Positions 51,936 through 60,562 of a stretch of 64,000 nucleotides of DNA are shown here, one piece after another. Source of the stretch: Nostoc calcicola FACHB-3891 (GTDB taxonomy: Bacteria > Cyanobacteriota > Cyanobacteriia > Cyanobacteriales > Nostocaceae). How positions within the stretch are numbered: position 1 is the stretch's first letter; the number at the start of each line of letters is the position of its first letter. Where the stretch lies: contig NZ_JACJRQ010000035.1 in NCBI RefSeq assembly GCF_014697355.1, forward strand, positions 1 through 64,000, read 5' to 3'. A program made the translations under genes and the position numbers. The notes beneath the pieces are model-generated. The model ran no database searches. It was not told the DNA's origin and saw only the letters and a list, made by a program, of their open reading frames with translations.

Positions 51936-52409
51936 TTAAGCCTCTATCAGGTGTTCACAAGAAACCAGGGAAGTTTCTGGCAAAGGATGGGTTAAAAATG
52001 CATATTCTTCTACCACCTTATTGCCTATTAAGTGTTCTTGGACGATCCGCTCAATAACTTCTGGGTTTGCTTGGCGATACCAGACCCCATCAGGGTAGAC
52101 CACCATTATGGGTCTAGAACAACAAACCTGCAAGCAATTGGCTTTAGTTCTGAAGACGCAAATGGGATGACTTGCTTGCGGCTTGTCGAGTTTTAACTCT
52201 TTAAGTCGCTTGTTTAAGTACTCCCAAGATTCCAGACTAGCTCGTTTTGAGCAGCAGTTAGGGGTTGTTTGGTCAGCACAAATAAAAATATGTCGCTGAA
52301 TTTTTGCCAATCCTAAACTTTCTACACAATTACTCAGGGCTTTATGTTCAAGAGACTTGGTGGTTTTGGGGATTTGATGGCTTTTCTGGATCACCTTATT
52401 CTTACTCAT
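51936..52409 (-). CDS. 2Fe-2S ferredoxin-like (thioredoxin-fold) protein
   Basis: A 157-residue protein of the (2Fe-2S) ferredoxin/NuoE-like thioredoxin-fold group. The N-terminal basic tail is followed by HIFICADQTTPNCCSKRASL and ANCLQVCCSRPIMVVYPDGV. The Cys spacing and PDGVWYRQANPEVIERIVQE match this family. It is likely a cytoplasmic electron carrier or redox sensor; its partner is unknown. The overlong N terminus (KVIQKSHQIPKTTKS) is unusual but typical of Nostoc members, as far as I recall. Confidence 0.8.
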   Translation of the reverse strand: MSKNKVIQKSHQIPKTTKSLEHKALSNCVESLGLAKIQRHIFICADQTTPNCCSKRASLESWEYLNKRLKELKLDKPQASHPICVFRTKANCLQVCCSRPIMVVYPDGVWYRQANPEVIERIVQEHLIGNKVVEEYAFLTHPLPETSLVSCEHLIEA

Positions 52410-52464
52410 AGAGCGGCTCCCTGATTACAGTTCTATAACAATTTCCAAGCTTTGCAAATAAAGT

Positions 52465-52640
52465 TTACTGAGATGGGTACTGGGAATTGGGGACTGGGGA
52501 TTGGGTACTGGGAATTGGGTACCTGGGATTGGGTACTGGGAAGAGGCGGGAAGCACAAGGGAAAGGCTTACTGCAACTTACTCTCTGCTCATCTCTCCTA
52601 GTCCCCAGTAAAGAGTCCCTAATTCCCAATCCCTGGTCCC
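52465..52640. repeat. GGGTACTGGGAATTG tandem repeats
   Basis: Imperfect units of GGGTACTGGGAATTG and GGGACTGGGGATTG recur about six times (52476-52545). Complementary CCCAATTCCC-type units follow at about 52600-52640. They lie in the gap before groES and can form a long hairpin. Confidence 0.6.
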
Positions 52641-52781
52641 TATAAAAATATTCGTAGCTTGGGCAACAGAACCCGTAAAGGTAAAAATAATTAAGCATTT
52701 ATACTTAAGTACACGAAGATATTCTAGTTCGGGAACCCGTACTTAAGCAATTATTGCCATTGGACGCTGCTTTTGGGTAGA

Positions 52782-52808
52782 TTAGCACTCAGGAGTTGAG
52801 AGTGCTAA
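52782..52808 (+). promoter_or_regulatory. CIRCE operator upstream of groES
   Basis: TTAGCACTC at 52782-52790, a 9-base spacer, then GAGTGCTAA at 52800-52808: a perfect match to the HrcA-binding CIRCE consensus. It ends 17 bases before the groES start, so it probably lies at the transcription start or leader and represses the operon until heat stress. Confidence 0.95.
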
Positions 52809-52825
52809 ACTCTGGAGAAAAACAC

Positions 52826-53137
52826 ATGGCAGCAATATCTTTAACCGTTTCTACAGTAAAACCTTTGGGCGATCGCGTTTTCGTGAAAGTGAGCGCCTCT
52901 GAGGAAAAGACCGCAGGTGGTCTGTATTTGCCCGACACCGCTAAGGAAAAGCCCCAGGTAGGGGAAGTAGTCGCCCTCGGTCCTGGCAAGCGTAATGACG
53001 ACGGTAGCCGTCAAGAGTTGGAAATTAAAGTTGGTGATAAGGTGCTGTACTCTAAGTACGCTGGTACTGACATCAAACTAGGCACCGAAGAATATGTACT
53101 GCTTTCTGAAAAAGATATTTTAGCAGTCGTTATCTAG
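52826..53137 (+). CDS. groES: co-chaperonin GroES
   Basis: A 103-residue lid of the GroEL folding chamber. STVKPLGDRVFVKVSASEEK, the mobile loop TAGGLYLPDTAKEKPQVGEV and YSKYAGTDIKLGTEEYVLLS are all standard. I start at the ATG 52826 (MAAISLT); an upstream GTG at 52796 lies within the CIRCE element and is excluded. It is the first gene of a CIRCE-controlled operon with groEL, 119 bases away. Confidence 0.97.
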   Translation: MAAISLTVSTVKPLGDRVFVKVSASEEKTAGGLYLPDTAKEKPQVGEVVALGPGKRNDDGSRQELEIKVGDKVLYSKYAGTDIKLGTEEYVLLSEKDILAVVI

Positions 53138-53256
53138 TGGTCATTAGTCATTGGTCATTAGTCATTGGTCATTTCCAAATGACAAATGACAAAGGACAAA
53201 GGACAAATGACAAAAGACAAATGACAAATGACAAATGACAAAGGACAAATAACAAT
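53138..53256. repeat. ATGACAA heptamer array between groES and groEL
   Basis: The GGTCATT/AGTCATT units on the left (53138-53173) are complementary to the ATGACAA units on the right (53177-53250), so the gap can fold into a stem. It fills almost the whole intercistronic space and ends 6 bases before the groEL ATG. Confidence 0.8.
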
Positions 53257-54891
53257 ATGGCAAAGCGCATTATCTACAACGAAAACGCCCGTCGCGCCCT
53301 AGAGCGAGGCATTGACATCCTGGCTGAGGCTGTAGCTGTTACCCTTGGCCCCAAAGGTCGTAACGTAGTCCTAGAAAAGAAATTTGGCGCACCGCAAATC
53401 GTCAATGACGGTGTAACCATCGCTAAAGAAATCGAATTAGAAGACCACATTGAAAACACTGGTGTAGCTCTGATTCGTCAAGCTGCTTCTAAGACCAACG
53501 ATGCTGCGGGCGATGGCACCACCACTGCCACCGTTTTAGCTCATGCGATCGTCAAAGAAGGCTTACGGAACGTTGCAGCTGGTGCTAATGCGATTTTGTT
53601 GAAGCGTGGTATTGACAAAGCTACCGGCTTCTTAGTAGACAAAATTGCTGAACATGCCCGTCCGGTGGAAGATTCCAAAGCTATTGCCCAAGTTGGTGCA
53701 ATCTCGGCTGGTAATGACGAAGAAGTTGGTCAGATGATTGCCCAAGCTATGGATAAGGTGGGCAAGGAAGGCGTAATTTCCCTAGAAGAAGGGAAATCTA
53801 TGTTCACCGAGTTGGAAATTACTGAAGGGATGCGCTTTGATAAAGGCTACATCTCTCCTTACTTTGCCACCGATGCTGAGCGGATGGAAGCGGTTTTCGA
53901 TGAGCCTTTCCTACTGCTGACCGATAAGAAAATTGCTTTAGTACAAGACCTTGTACCAGTGTTAGAGCAAGTAGCTCGTGCTGGTCGTCCTTTGGTGATT
54001 ATCGCCGAAGATATCGAAAAAGAAGCTTTAGCAACCTTAGTAGTCAACCGTTTGCGCGGTGTACTCAACGTTGCTGCTGTCAAGGCTCCTGGCTTTGGCG
54101 ATCGCCGCAAAGCTATGCTAGAAGATATCGCCGTTTTGACTGGCGGTCAACTAGTCACCGAAGATGCTGGTTTGAAGCTAGATAACACCAAGCTGGATAG
54201 CCTGGGTAAAGCTCGCCGGATCACCATTACTAAAGACAGCACCACAATTGTTGCCGAAGGTAACGATGTTGCAGTTAAAGCTCGTGTAGAACAAATTCGT
54301 CGTCAAATCGAAGAAACCGAATCTTCCTACGACAAAGAAAAACTTCAAGAGCGTCTTGCTAAACTTTCCGGCGGTGTCGCCGTGGTGAAAGTGGGTGCAG
54401 CCACCGAAACCGAAATGAAAGACAAGAAGCTGCGCCTAGAAGACGCCATCAACGCTACTAAAGCTGCTGTGGAAGAAGGTATTGTTCCTGGCGGTGGTAC
54501 AACCCTAGCTCACCTAGCTCCTGAATTAGAAACCTGGGCCAACGGCAACCTCACAGGTGAAGAGTTGATTGGTGCGTTGATTGTCGTTCGTGCTTTAGCT
54601 GCGCCTCTGAAGCGGATTGCTGAAAACGCCGGTCAGAATGGTGCTGTGATTGCTGAGCGCGTCAAAGAGAAAGAATTCAACGTTGGCTATAATGCTGCAA
54701 CAAACGAATTCGTCGATTTGTTAGCTGCTGGTATTGTTGACCCTGCGAAAGTGACTCGTTCTGCTCTGCAAAACGCTGCTTCGATCGCTGGTATGGTGTT
54801 GACAACCGAATGTATTATAGTTGACAAGCCTGAACCTAAAGACGGCGCTCCTGCTGCTGGTGCTGGTGCTGGTGGCGACTTCGATTACTAA
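53257..54891 (+). CDS. groEL: chaperonin GroEL (operon copy)
   Basis: A 544-residue chaperonin subunit forming the 14-mer folding chamber. VTLGPKGRNVVLEKKFGAPQ, the ATP-site GDGTTTATVLA and GGVAVVKVGAATETEMKDKK are conserved. The C-terminal tail is AGAGAGGDFDY rather than the GGM repeat of E. coli. Linkage to groES and CIRCE marks it as the operon-encoded groEL1 rather than the monocistronic groEL2 of cyanobacteria. A terminator follows at 54920-54952. Confidence 0.97.
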   Translation: MAKRIIYNENARRALERGIDILAEAVAVTLGPKGRNVVLEKKFGAPQIVNDGVTIAKEIELEDHIENTGVALIRQAASKTNDAAGDGTTTATVLAHAIVKEGLRNVAAGANAILLKRGIDKATGFLVDKIAEHARPVEDSKAIAQVGAISAGNDEEVGQMIAQAMDKVGKEGVISLEEGKSMFTELEITEGMRFDKGYISPYFATDAERMEAVFDEPFLLLTDKKIALVQDLVPVLEQVARAGRPLVIIAEDIEKEALATLVVNRLRGVLNVAAVKAPGFGDRRKAMLEDIAVLTGGQLVTEDAGLKLDNTKLDSLGKARRITITKDSTTIVAEGNDVAVKARVEQIRRQIEETESSYDKEKLQERLAKLSGGVAVVKVGAATETEMKDKKLRLEDAINATKAAVEEGIVPGGGTTLAHLAPELETWANGNLTGEELIGALIVVRALAAPLKRIAENAGQNGAVIAERVKEKEFNVGYNAATNEFVDLLAAGIVDPAKVTRSALQNAASIAGMVLTTECIIVDKPEPKDGAPAAGAGAGGDFDY

Positions 54892-54919
54892 TACTTGATA
54901 GTCCACTTTTTGTAAAAAT

Positions 54920-54952
54920 AGCTGCTTCCTTTGCGGAGGCGGCTGTTTTTTT
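54920..54952 (+). terminator. rho-independent terminator of groES-groEL
   Basis: GCTGCTTCC and GGAGGCGGC pair (two G-U pairs) over a short loop, followed by TGTTTTTTT. It lies 28 bases after the groEL stop and just before the next gene unit. Confidence 0.8.
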
Positions 54953-54991
54953 GTGCCAAGATTCAGGTGTTTTAAGCGAGAAAATAACGAA

Positions 54992-55426
54992 ATGGAAGAT
55001 TACCAAGGTGCTTTTATGCACCGTCACCTTGATACTGAAACACTATGTCAGTCTGGAAGGAAAGTAGCAGCTATGCACTTTGGAGGTGTAACCATTGAGT
55101 GTTTATTAAAAGCAATGATTTTTGCTAACTTACCAAAGGGTGCAACTCAGGAATGGAAGACAGATTCTACTAATCCTGGACATACTATTACTAATCCGGG
55201 ACATAGTTACATAGAAGCATTAAATCGGCACAATCGGCTTAAATCTAGAATTGCTAATTTTCCTGAAGTGCGAAAATGGCTTGATGAAGTGGAAAATCCA
55301 AATAGCCAAAATTTTATAGATATGCGTTATTCTGGCCTTGAGCCTGATGATGAAAGTTACAAACGCTGGTTAAAAGCTTATCAGAGTCTCAAAGGGTGGT
55401 TACAGAAGCAAGCTACTCAACTTTAG
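54992..55426 (+). CDS. HEPN-like domain protein
   Basis: A 144-residue helical protein. GRKVAAMHFGGVTIECLLKA, then a GHSYIEALNRHNRLKSRI segment, then DMRYSGLEPDDESYKRWLKA follow the typical HEPN pattern: an N-terminal helix ending in LKA, a GHxL-like turn and a late RY. RKVAAMH also satisfies the R-x(4-6)-H HEPN nuclease spacing, though the catalytic role is unproven. HEPN proteins are often RNases in toxin-antitoxin and defence systems. I chose the ATG at 54992; a GTG at 54953 lies in the groEL terminator. It is followed 12 bases later by the dual P-loop gene, clearly an operon. Confidence 0.6.
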   Translation: MEDYQGAFMHRHLDTETLCQSGRKVAAMHFGGVTIECLLKAMIFANLPKGATQEWKTDSTNPGHTITNPGHSYIEALNRHNRLKSRIANFPEVRKWLDEVENPNSQNFIDMRYSGLEPDDESYKRWLKAYQSLKGWLQKQATQL

Positions 55427-55438
55427 AGAGGTGGTTAA

Positions 55439-58132
55439 ATGCAGGAAAGTTGGCAGGTTTTGCTAAAGCAGGAAATTACAAACGAGTATGTGCATAATTC
55501 ACGAGAATGGGTTGATTTAAATATTTCTACATCAGGTTTATTGAATTTGACTATTGTCAGCGATCGCTTTATTAATTTATCTATTCCTCAGCGGAAAGAA
55601 CAAAGTTTAAATTTACTTAAATCACAAGTTCCTCATTTATCTCCTGGGTTTATTTCCTTATATACGCCTCAAGAAGCAAATTCCCTAAATCTTTCACCAC
55701 CGCAAGTTTTTAATAGAAATTCATTACAAACTTGGCAAGATTTAGCAATTCAAGCAGCAAATCCGCAAAATCAACCTCAATTTCCCCAGCTTGAACCCAG
55801 TTTACCCAGAACCGTAACCTTTTATTCCTTTAAAGGAGGAGTAGGTCGAACTACTGCATTAACCCATGTTGCCTCAATTTTGGCAATGCGTGGTCTTAAA
55901 GTCGTAGCTGTTGATTTAGATTTAGAAGCACCTGGGTTGAGTACAGCATTCAACCTCAAACCACAACCAAAGTATGGAATAGTTGACTATTTTTATGAGC
56001 GTTCCTACTTACCAGAAGGAGTAGAACCAAGTATTTCAATTGCTGAAATATTTGGTGAAGTGAAAATCTCTAACGCTACAGGCAGATTATTTGTTGTTCC
56101 TGCTGGTTGTCTTAATCTTGATTATGTCTCCAAGGTTGACGATCTTCATGCTACTACTGTTATTGATGGAGATCAAAGTCTTTGGTCTGTTTTCAAACGT
56201 GAAATTTATGAACAATTAAAACCTGATATTCTCTTAGTTGATTCGAGAACTGGAATTAATCAATGGGGAGCTTTATCCTTAATTCAGGCTGCTGATGAAG
56301 CAATTATTTTTCTTTTTCCTAATGAGCAAAATCAACAAGGAATAGAACTGCTAATACAATCCCTGCAAGGAATAAAAGATTTATCAATTAATTTTGTTTT
56401 TTCTCCTGTTCCTGATATTACTAAAATTGGTTTATCTAAAGTAAAACAAATTTGGGAATCATTGTTGAGCCGAATAAAGACAGCAACAATTGAAAACTAT
56501 GAAACAGATGAAGATGAGCCAGATTTCGATAATTCTCAGCCTCCAATAGAAAAACTTTTAGTAGTCCCTTATCTTTTGCCAATTGCTTTGGCTGATAGCT
56601 ATCCTGTACAAGGTACACAAGATTACTACACAAAAATTGCTAATTTAATTGATGAAAAAACTGATGAACTCAAACGTAGTAATATTTTAAATACAATAGA
56701 CCAGCGTTGGAACATTATTGAAAGTCTGAAATTTCCTGAAGTAAATGCTGCCGATCCAAGAGCAGATTTAAATCTACTATTTCAGCGTACTACTGATTTT
56801 GAAAGATTTCTAGACGATACAACGTGCCTAATTAGAGGGCGAAAAGGCACAGGAAAAACTGCACTTTATTGGCTTTTTTTAAAACACAAAAGTGTTGCTC
56901 AAAAACTAGCTCATGGACGGTTAGATAATACTGTCTTTTTGTCAGCACATGGTAGATTCCAAGAAAGTCGCCCATCTCGTGATGAATTTCAAATTATCCA
57001 TCAAAATTTGCAGCAAAATAGTGGTACATGGGAAGCTTTCTGGAGAGCTTATTTACTGCTGAGATGTCATCAGGAAAATTTATTTACTTTTCCTAAAGGT
57101 AAGAAAGGTACAAAGTTTAGTGAATTGAAAAAAATTATTAATAATTTACCTATAGAAAGATGGCAGTCTGAATACACCCAAGCTTTGCTATTATTATCTA
57201 CTAACTCTGAACTACGGCTCATAGTCAAAGATGCCATAGATATTCTGCTTAATGAAGAAGCCAAAAATAATTCTCAAAAGCTGTGGTTTCTTTACGATGA
57301 TTTAGATGAAGATTTTCCTGAAGTAGGAGGAGTAAGACAGCAAGCACTCACTGGCTTATTTCAATTAGTTCAGTCTTGTGATGCTAACAGATTAACAGAG
57401 ATTAGGTTTAAAATTTTCTTAAGAGAGGATATATGGAACCGTCTAAGTTTCGACAATAAAAGTCATTTTACTGGACGGGATATTATCTTACAGTGGACTA
57501 GGATTGACTTTCTCCGATTAGCACTTCGTCAAACAATACAATCTGAAGATTTCAAGAATTTAGTTGACCGAATATCTCCTGTTGCTTTTGAAAGTATCGA
57601 TCAAGCTCCTGAAGAAGCAATTGATAAAGCCTTAGAAATACTTTGGGGAAGCCGTCGCCGAGGTGGAAACAGAGCTAAAAATGTATCTCGATGGGTTTAT
57701 GAACGATTAACAGACTCAAGTGGCACTACTTTTCCTCGAAGTTTAAGTATATTGCTCAAAGGGGCAAAAGAACAAGAACTAACCTATAAGGGACAATCCT
57801 CAAGTAAATTCCGTACAGACCGCTTACTTCAAGGAAAATCCCTAGAATTTGGTTTGAAAAAAGCATCAGAAAAGCGGTGTGAAGAAATTAAAGAGGAATA
57901 CCCTGATTTGACTAAATTTTTTGATTCTCTTAAGGGTAAATTGGCCTTCTTATCTAAAGAACAGTTAGAAACAGTATGGCAAGATTCAGCACACGATATC
58001 GCAGATTTTGAAGAATTTGCTTCTTTTTTAGCTGAAATTGGCATTATTGAATGGCGTGAAAAAGAGAAACGCTATAACGTTGCTGATATCTATGTATATG
58101 GTTTTGAAATGGATCGTAGAGGGGCAGTATAA
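55439..58132 (+). CDS. dual P-loop NTPase: KGGVGR-type ParA/MinD-like module plus AAA-like module
   Basis: An 897-residue protein. Residues 1-120 are an uncharacterised N-terminal domain. A ParA/MinD-like NTPase follows, with deviant Walker A FKGGVGRTT at 131-139, VVAVDLDLEAPGLST, and DILLVDSRTG near 262-271. A second P-loop module has GRKGTGKT near 467-474 and a Walker-B-like WFLYDDLDEDF near 617, then a region rich in helices to the C terminus. The KGGVGR variant and a following GRKGTGKT module recall ATPases of bacterial conflict systems (the Sll1717-like group). GAGAGGTGG precedes the ATG. It is AT-rich compared with its neighbours. Function unknown. Confidence 0.75.
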   Translation: MQESWQVLLKQEITNEYVHNSREWVDLNISTSGLLNLTIVSDRFINLSIPQRKEQSLNLLKSQVPHLSPGFISLYTPQEANSLNLSPPQVFNRNSLQTWQDLAIQAANPQNQPQFPQLEPSLPRTVTFYSFKGGVGRTTALTHVASILAMRGLKVVAVDLDLEAPGLSTAFNLKPQPKYGIVDYFYERSYLPEGVEPSISIAEIFGEVKISNATGRLFVVPAGCLNLDYVSKVDDLHATTVIDGDQSLWSVFKREIYEQLKPDILLVDSRTGINQWGALSLIQAADEAIIFLFPNEQNQQGIELLIQSLQGIKDLSINFVFSPVPDITKIGLSKVKQIWESLLSRIKTATIENYETDEDEPDFDNSQPPIEKLLVVPYLLPIALADSYPVQGTQDYYTKIANLIDEKTDELKRSNILNTIDQRWNIIESLKFPEVNAADPRADLNLLFQRTTDFERFLDDTTCLIRGRKGTGKTALYWLFLKHKSVAQKLAHGRLDNTVFLSAHGRFQESRPSRDEFQIIHQNLQQNSGTWEAFWRAYLLLRCHQENLFTFPKGKKGTKFSELKKIINNLPIERWQSEYTQALLLLSTNSELRLIVKDAIDILLNEEAKNNSQKLWFLYDDLDEDFPEVGGVRQQALTGLFQLVQSCDANRLTEIRFKIFLREDIWNRLSFDNKSHFTGRDIILQWTRIDFLRLALRQTIQSEDFKNLVDRISPVAFESIDQAPEEAIDKALEILWGSRRRGGNRAKNVSRWVYERLTDSSGTTFPRSLSILLKGAKEQELTYKGQSSSKFRTDRLLQGKSLEFGLKKASEKRCEEIKEEYPDLTKFFDSLKGKLAFLSKEQLETVWQDSAHDIADFEEFASFLAEIGIIEWREKEKRYNVADIYVYGFEMDRRGAV

Positions 58133-58244
58133 GAACAAATTTAATGATTTTCTGTGGCTTGACGATAAAAAACAAAGCCATCGCCTGTGACGGTTGCTTA
58201 AGTCATAAATAGTTAACTAACTTTTTTCTTTTATCTAAAAATCC

Positions 58245-59027
58245 ATGAGCAAAAGTCATTCTGAAACAACTCCCCTACATAGCCTAAACCCCCTCAACCG
58301 ATTTTCTGATAGAGCAGAAGATTATGTAAAATACCGACCAAGCTACCCCGCAGATGCAATTGATATTATCTTGGATGGATTAGATAAAAACTCACAAATT
58401 ATAGCAGCAGATATTGGTGCGGGTACAGGAATTAGTTCTAGAATTTTAGCTGAACGTGGAGTTAATGTCATCGCCATAGAACCAAATGCAGCTATGAGAG
58501 AAGCTGCTGAACCACACCCTTTACTAGAGTTTCGTGATGGAACAGCAGAATTTACCAAACTTGCGGATAAATCTGTTGATTTAGTTACTTGTTTTCAAGC
58601 TTTTCATTGGTTCAATCCAGAACCAACTCTATCAGAATTTTATCGGATTTTAAAAGCGTCAGGACGTTTAGCAGTGGTGTGGAATAACCGCGATCAAGAA
58701 GATGCTTTAACGGCAGAATATAGCCGAATAGTCCGCGAAGCATCTAACAATCATCCAGCAGAATCAAGGATGCAGTCAGTAGAGCCACTGTTAGCAACTC
58801 CTTATTTTTGCAACATCCGCGAATATACTTTTACTTATAGACAACAGTTAGATTTAACTGGACTTATTGGACGAGCAAAAAGCGTTTCCTATCTACCTAA
58901 TGAAGGTTTTGGAGACAGAAAACTTATTGATAGTTTTCAAGAATTATATCAGCATTTTTGTGATGAAAATGGTTTTGTGTACCTGGTGTATCGTACTAGC
59001 GTACACCTTGGCGAAGCAATTAAATAA
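58245..59027 (+). CDS. class I SAM-dependent methyltransferase
   Basis: A 260-residue methyltransferase of the UbiE/type 11 group. KYRPSYPADAIDIIL is followed by motif I AADIGAGTGISSRILAERG near residues 53-71, an acidic motif at VIAIEPNAAMREAAE, and FQAFHWFNPEPTLSEFYRIL. It resembles trans-aconitate or small-molecule methyltransferases; the substrate is unknown. Its TAA is immediately followed by the ureD ATG, so it is transcribed with the urease genes, though no urease role is known for it. Confidence 0.85.
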   Translation: MSKSHSETTPLHSLNPLNRFSDRAEDYVKYRPSYPADAIDIILDGLDKNSQIIAADIGAGTGISSRILAERGVNVIAIEPNAAMREAAEPHPLLEFRDGTAEFTKLADKSVDLVTCFQAFHWFNPEPTLSEFYRILKASGRLAVVWNNRDQEDALTAEYSRIVREASNNHPAESRMQSVEPLLATPYFCNIREYTFTYRQQLDLTGLIGRAKSVSYLPNEGFGDRKLIDSFQELYQHFCDENGFVYLVYRTSVHLGEAIK

Positions 59028-59867
59028 ATGACTTCCAATTCACAAACTACAGAAGGTTGGCATGGCAAACTGAATTTAGTTTACGCCGATCGCCACAACA
59101 CAACGCAATTAATTTACACTCACCAGCAAGCACCCCTGAAGGTGCAACGCCCATTTTATCCAGAAGGGCAAAAAGTCTGTCATAGCGTAATTTTACACAC
59201 CGCTGGGGGAGTTGTGGGGGGCGATCGCTTATCCTCTCATATCCACCTCCAACCCCATACACACGCTTTAATCACTACAGCAGCAGCTAGTAAGATATAT
59301 CGCAGTAATGGCTTACAAGCTAGGCAAAACATCCAGATACAAGTTGACGCTGGTGCTTGTTTAGAATGGTTACCGCAAGAAACAATTTTATTTAACAGTG
59401 CGATTTATCAGCAAGATTTACGGGTAGAATTAGCAACCGGGGCTAGTTTTTTAGGCTGGGAAATTACCCGCTTTGGTCGCAGTGCTAGGGGAGAGAAATT
59501 CGATAAGGGAGAATGGCGATCGCATACTGAAATTTGGCAACAAGGTGTTCCCTTGTGGATAGATCGGCAATGCTTACCAGCTAGCGAAGAAGTTTTTCAC
59601 AGTTTTCACGGGTTGGCGGGAAAACCGATCGCAGGTAGTCTAGTTTGGCTTGGTGGTGCAGTTTCACCAGAAATCGTGGAAAAAATCCGAATTTTGAGCA
59701 ATGGTGTTGCTGAAGCTGGTGTTAGCCGATTACAACATGGATTATTGTGTCGATATCGCGGTGATTCTACATCTGAGGTGAGAAACTGGTTTATTGATGT
59801 TTGGCAGCTGCTGCGAGTTTCTTTTTTGAATCGTGGTAACTGTGTACCAAGAGTGTGGCAGGTTTGA
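59028..59867 (+). CDS. ureD: urease accessory protein UreD
   Basis: A 279-residue chaperone that binds apo-urease and, with UreF and UreG, loads nickel. Conserved segments are QQAPLKVQRPFYPEGQKVCH, VILHTAGGVVGGDRLSSHI, ITTAAASKIYRSNG and EWLPQETILFNSA. It starts directly at the preceding stop. ureE, ureF and ureG are not in the window and probably lie downstream. Confidence 0.93.
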   Translation: MTSNSQTTEGWHGKLNLVYADRHNTTQLIYTHQQAPLKVQRPFYPEGQKVCHSVILHTAGGVVGGDRLSSHIHLQPHTHALITTAAASKIYRSNGLQARQNIQIQVDAGACLEWLPQETILFNSAIYQQDLRVELATGASFLGWEITRFGRSARGEKFDKGEWRSHTEIWQQGVPLWIDRQCLPASEEVFHSFHGLAGKPIAGSLVWLGGAVSPEIVEKIRILSNGVAEAGVSRLQHGLLCRYRGDSTSEVRNWFIDVWQLLRVSFLNRGNCVPRVWQV

Positions 59868-59875
59868 ACGAACCG

Positions 59876-59930
59876 CCAAGACGCCTTCGCAAAGCGTCTC
59901 GAAGAGAAGAACGCCAAGAGGGAGAGAAGA
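59876..59930. repeat. REP-like repeat between ureD and ureA
   Basis: CGCCAAGACGCCTTCGCAAA and GTCTCGAAGAGAAGAACGCC are from the same REP family as 29450-29515. It supplies the leader of ureA; the GGGAGAGAAGA just before the ATG at 59931 may serve as the ribosome-binding site. Confidence 0.6.
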
Positions 59931-60233
59931 ATGCAATTGACGCCGCAGGAAAAAGATAAGCTATTGATTTTTACTGCTGCTTTATTAGCAGAAAGACGTA
60001 AAGAAAGAGGTTTGAAATTGAATTATCCTGAAGCAGTTGCTTATATTTCTGCTGCTATTTTAGAAGGTGCAAGAGATGGGCAAACTGTAGCTGAATTAAT
60101 GAGTTATGGCACAACTTTGTTAACACGCGATGATGTGATGGAAGGAATACCAGAAATGGTACATGAAGTGCAAGTTGAAGCAACTTTTCCTGATGGCACA
60201 AAGTTAGTGACTGTACATAATCCAATTCGTTAA
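59931..60233 (+). CDS. ureA: urease subunit gamma
   Basis: A 100-residue structural subunit of urease. MQLTPQEKDKLLIFTAALLA, KLNYPEAVAYISAAILEGAR and DVMEGIPEMVHEVQVEATFP are the family pattern, at typical length. It is followed 21 bases later by ureB. Confidence 0.97.
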   Translation: MQLTPQEKDKLLIFTAALLAERRKERGLKLNYPEAVAYISAAILEGARDGQTVAELMSYGTTLLTRDDVMEGIPEMVHEVQVEATFPDGTKLVTVHNPIR

Positions 60234-60254
60234 TTTTTTAATTTTTAATTTATT

Positions 60255-60560
60255 ATGATTCCTGGAGAATTTATTACACTAGAAGGTGAAATTGAATTAA
60301 ATGTTGGTCGTCCTACTATCAAATTGCAGGTGTCAAACACTGGCGATCGCCCCATACAAGTCGGTTCGCATTTTCACTTTTATGAAGTTAACGCGGCTTT
60401 AATTTTTGACAGAGAACAAGTACGAGGAATGCGTCTCGATATCCCCGCAGGTACGGCAGTTCGCTTTGAACCAGGTGATGAAAAAGAAGTCACATTAGTG
60501 CCTTTAGTTGGTACTCGCCAAGTCTACGGCTTCAACGGTAAAATTAACGGCTCTCTATAA
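60255..60560 (+). CDS. ureB: urease subunit beta
   Basis: A 101-residue structural subunit (MIPGEFITLEGEIELNVGRP, VGSHFHFYEVN, RLDIPAGTAVRFEPGDEKEV). The length and motifs are typical. It lies 2 bases before the DUF1349 gene, which separates it from ureC where ureC normally follows directly. Confidence 0.97.
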   Translation: MIPGEFITLEGEIELNVGRPTIKLQVSNTGDRPIQVGSHFHFYEVNAALIFDREQVRGMRLDIPAGTAVRFEPGDEKEVTLVPLVGTRQVYGFNGKINGSL

Positions 60561-60562
60561 TT

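Noticed and set aside
52796..52825. An upstream GTG start for groES
   Set aside because: It lies inside the CIRCE operator and would add ten residues not found in GroES proteins.
53138..53256. The regular repeats resemble a CRISPR array
   Set aside because: The units are 7 bases in direct tandem, with no spacers of 30-40 bases; no cas genes are in the window.
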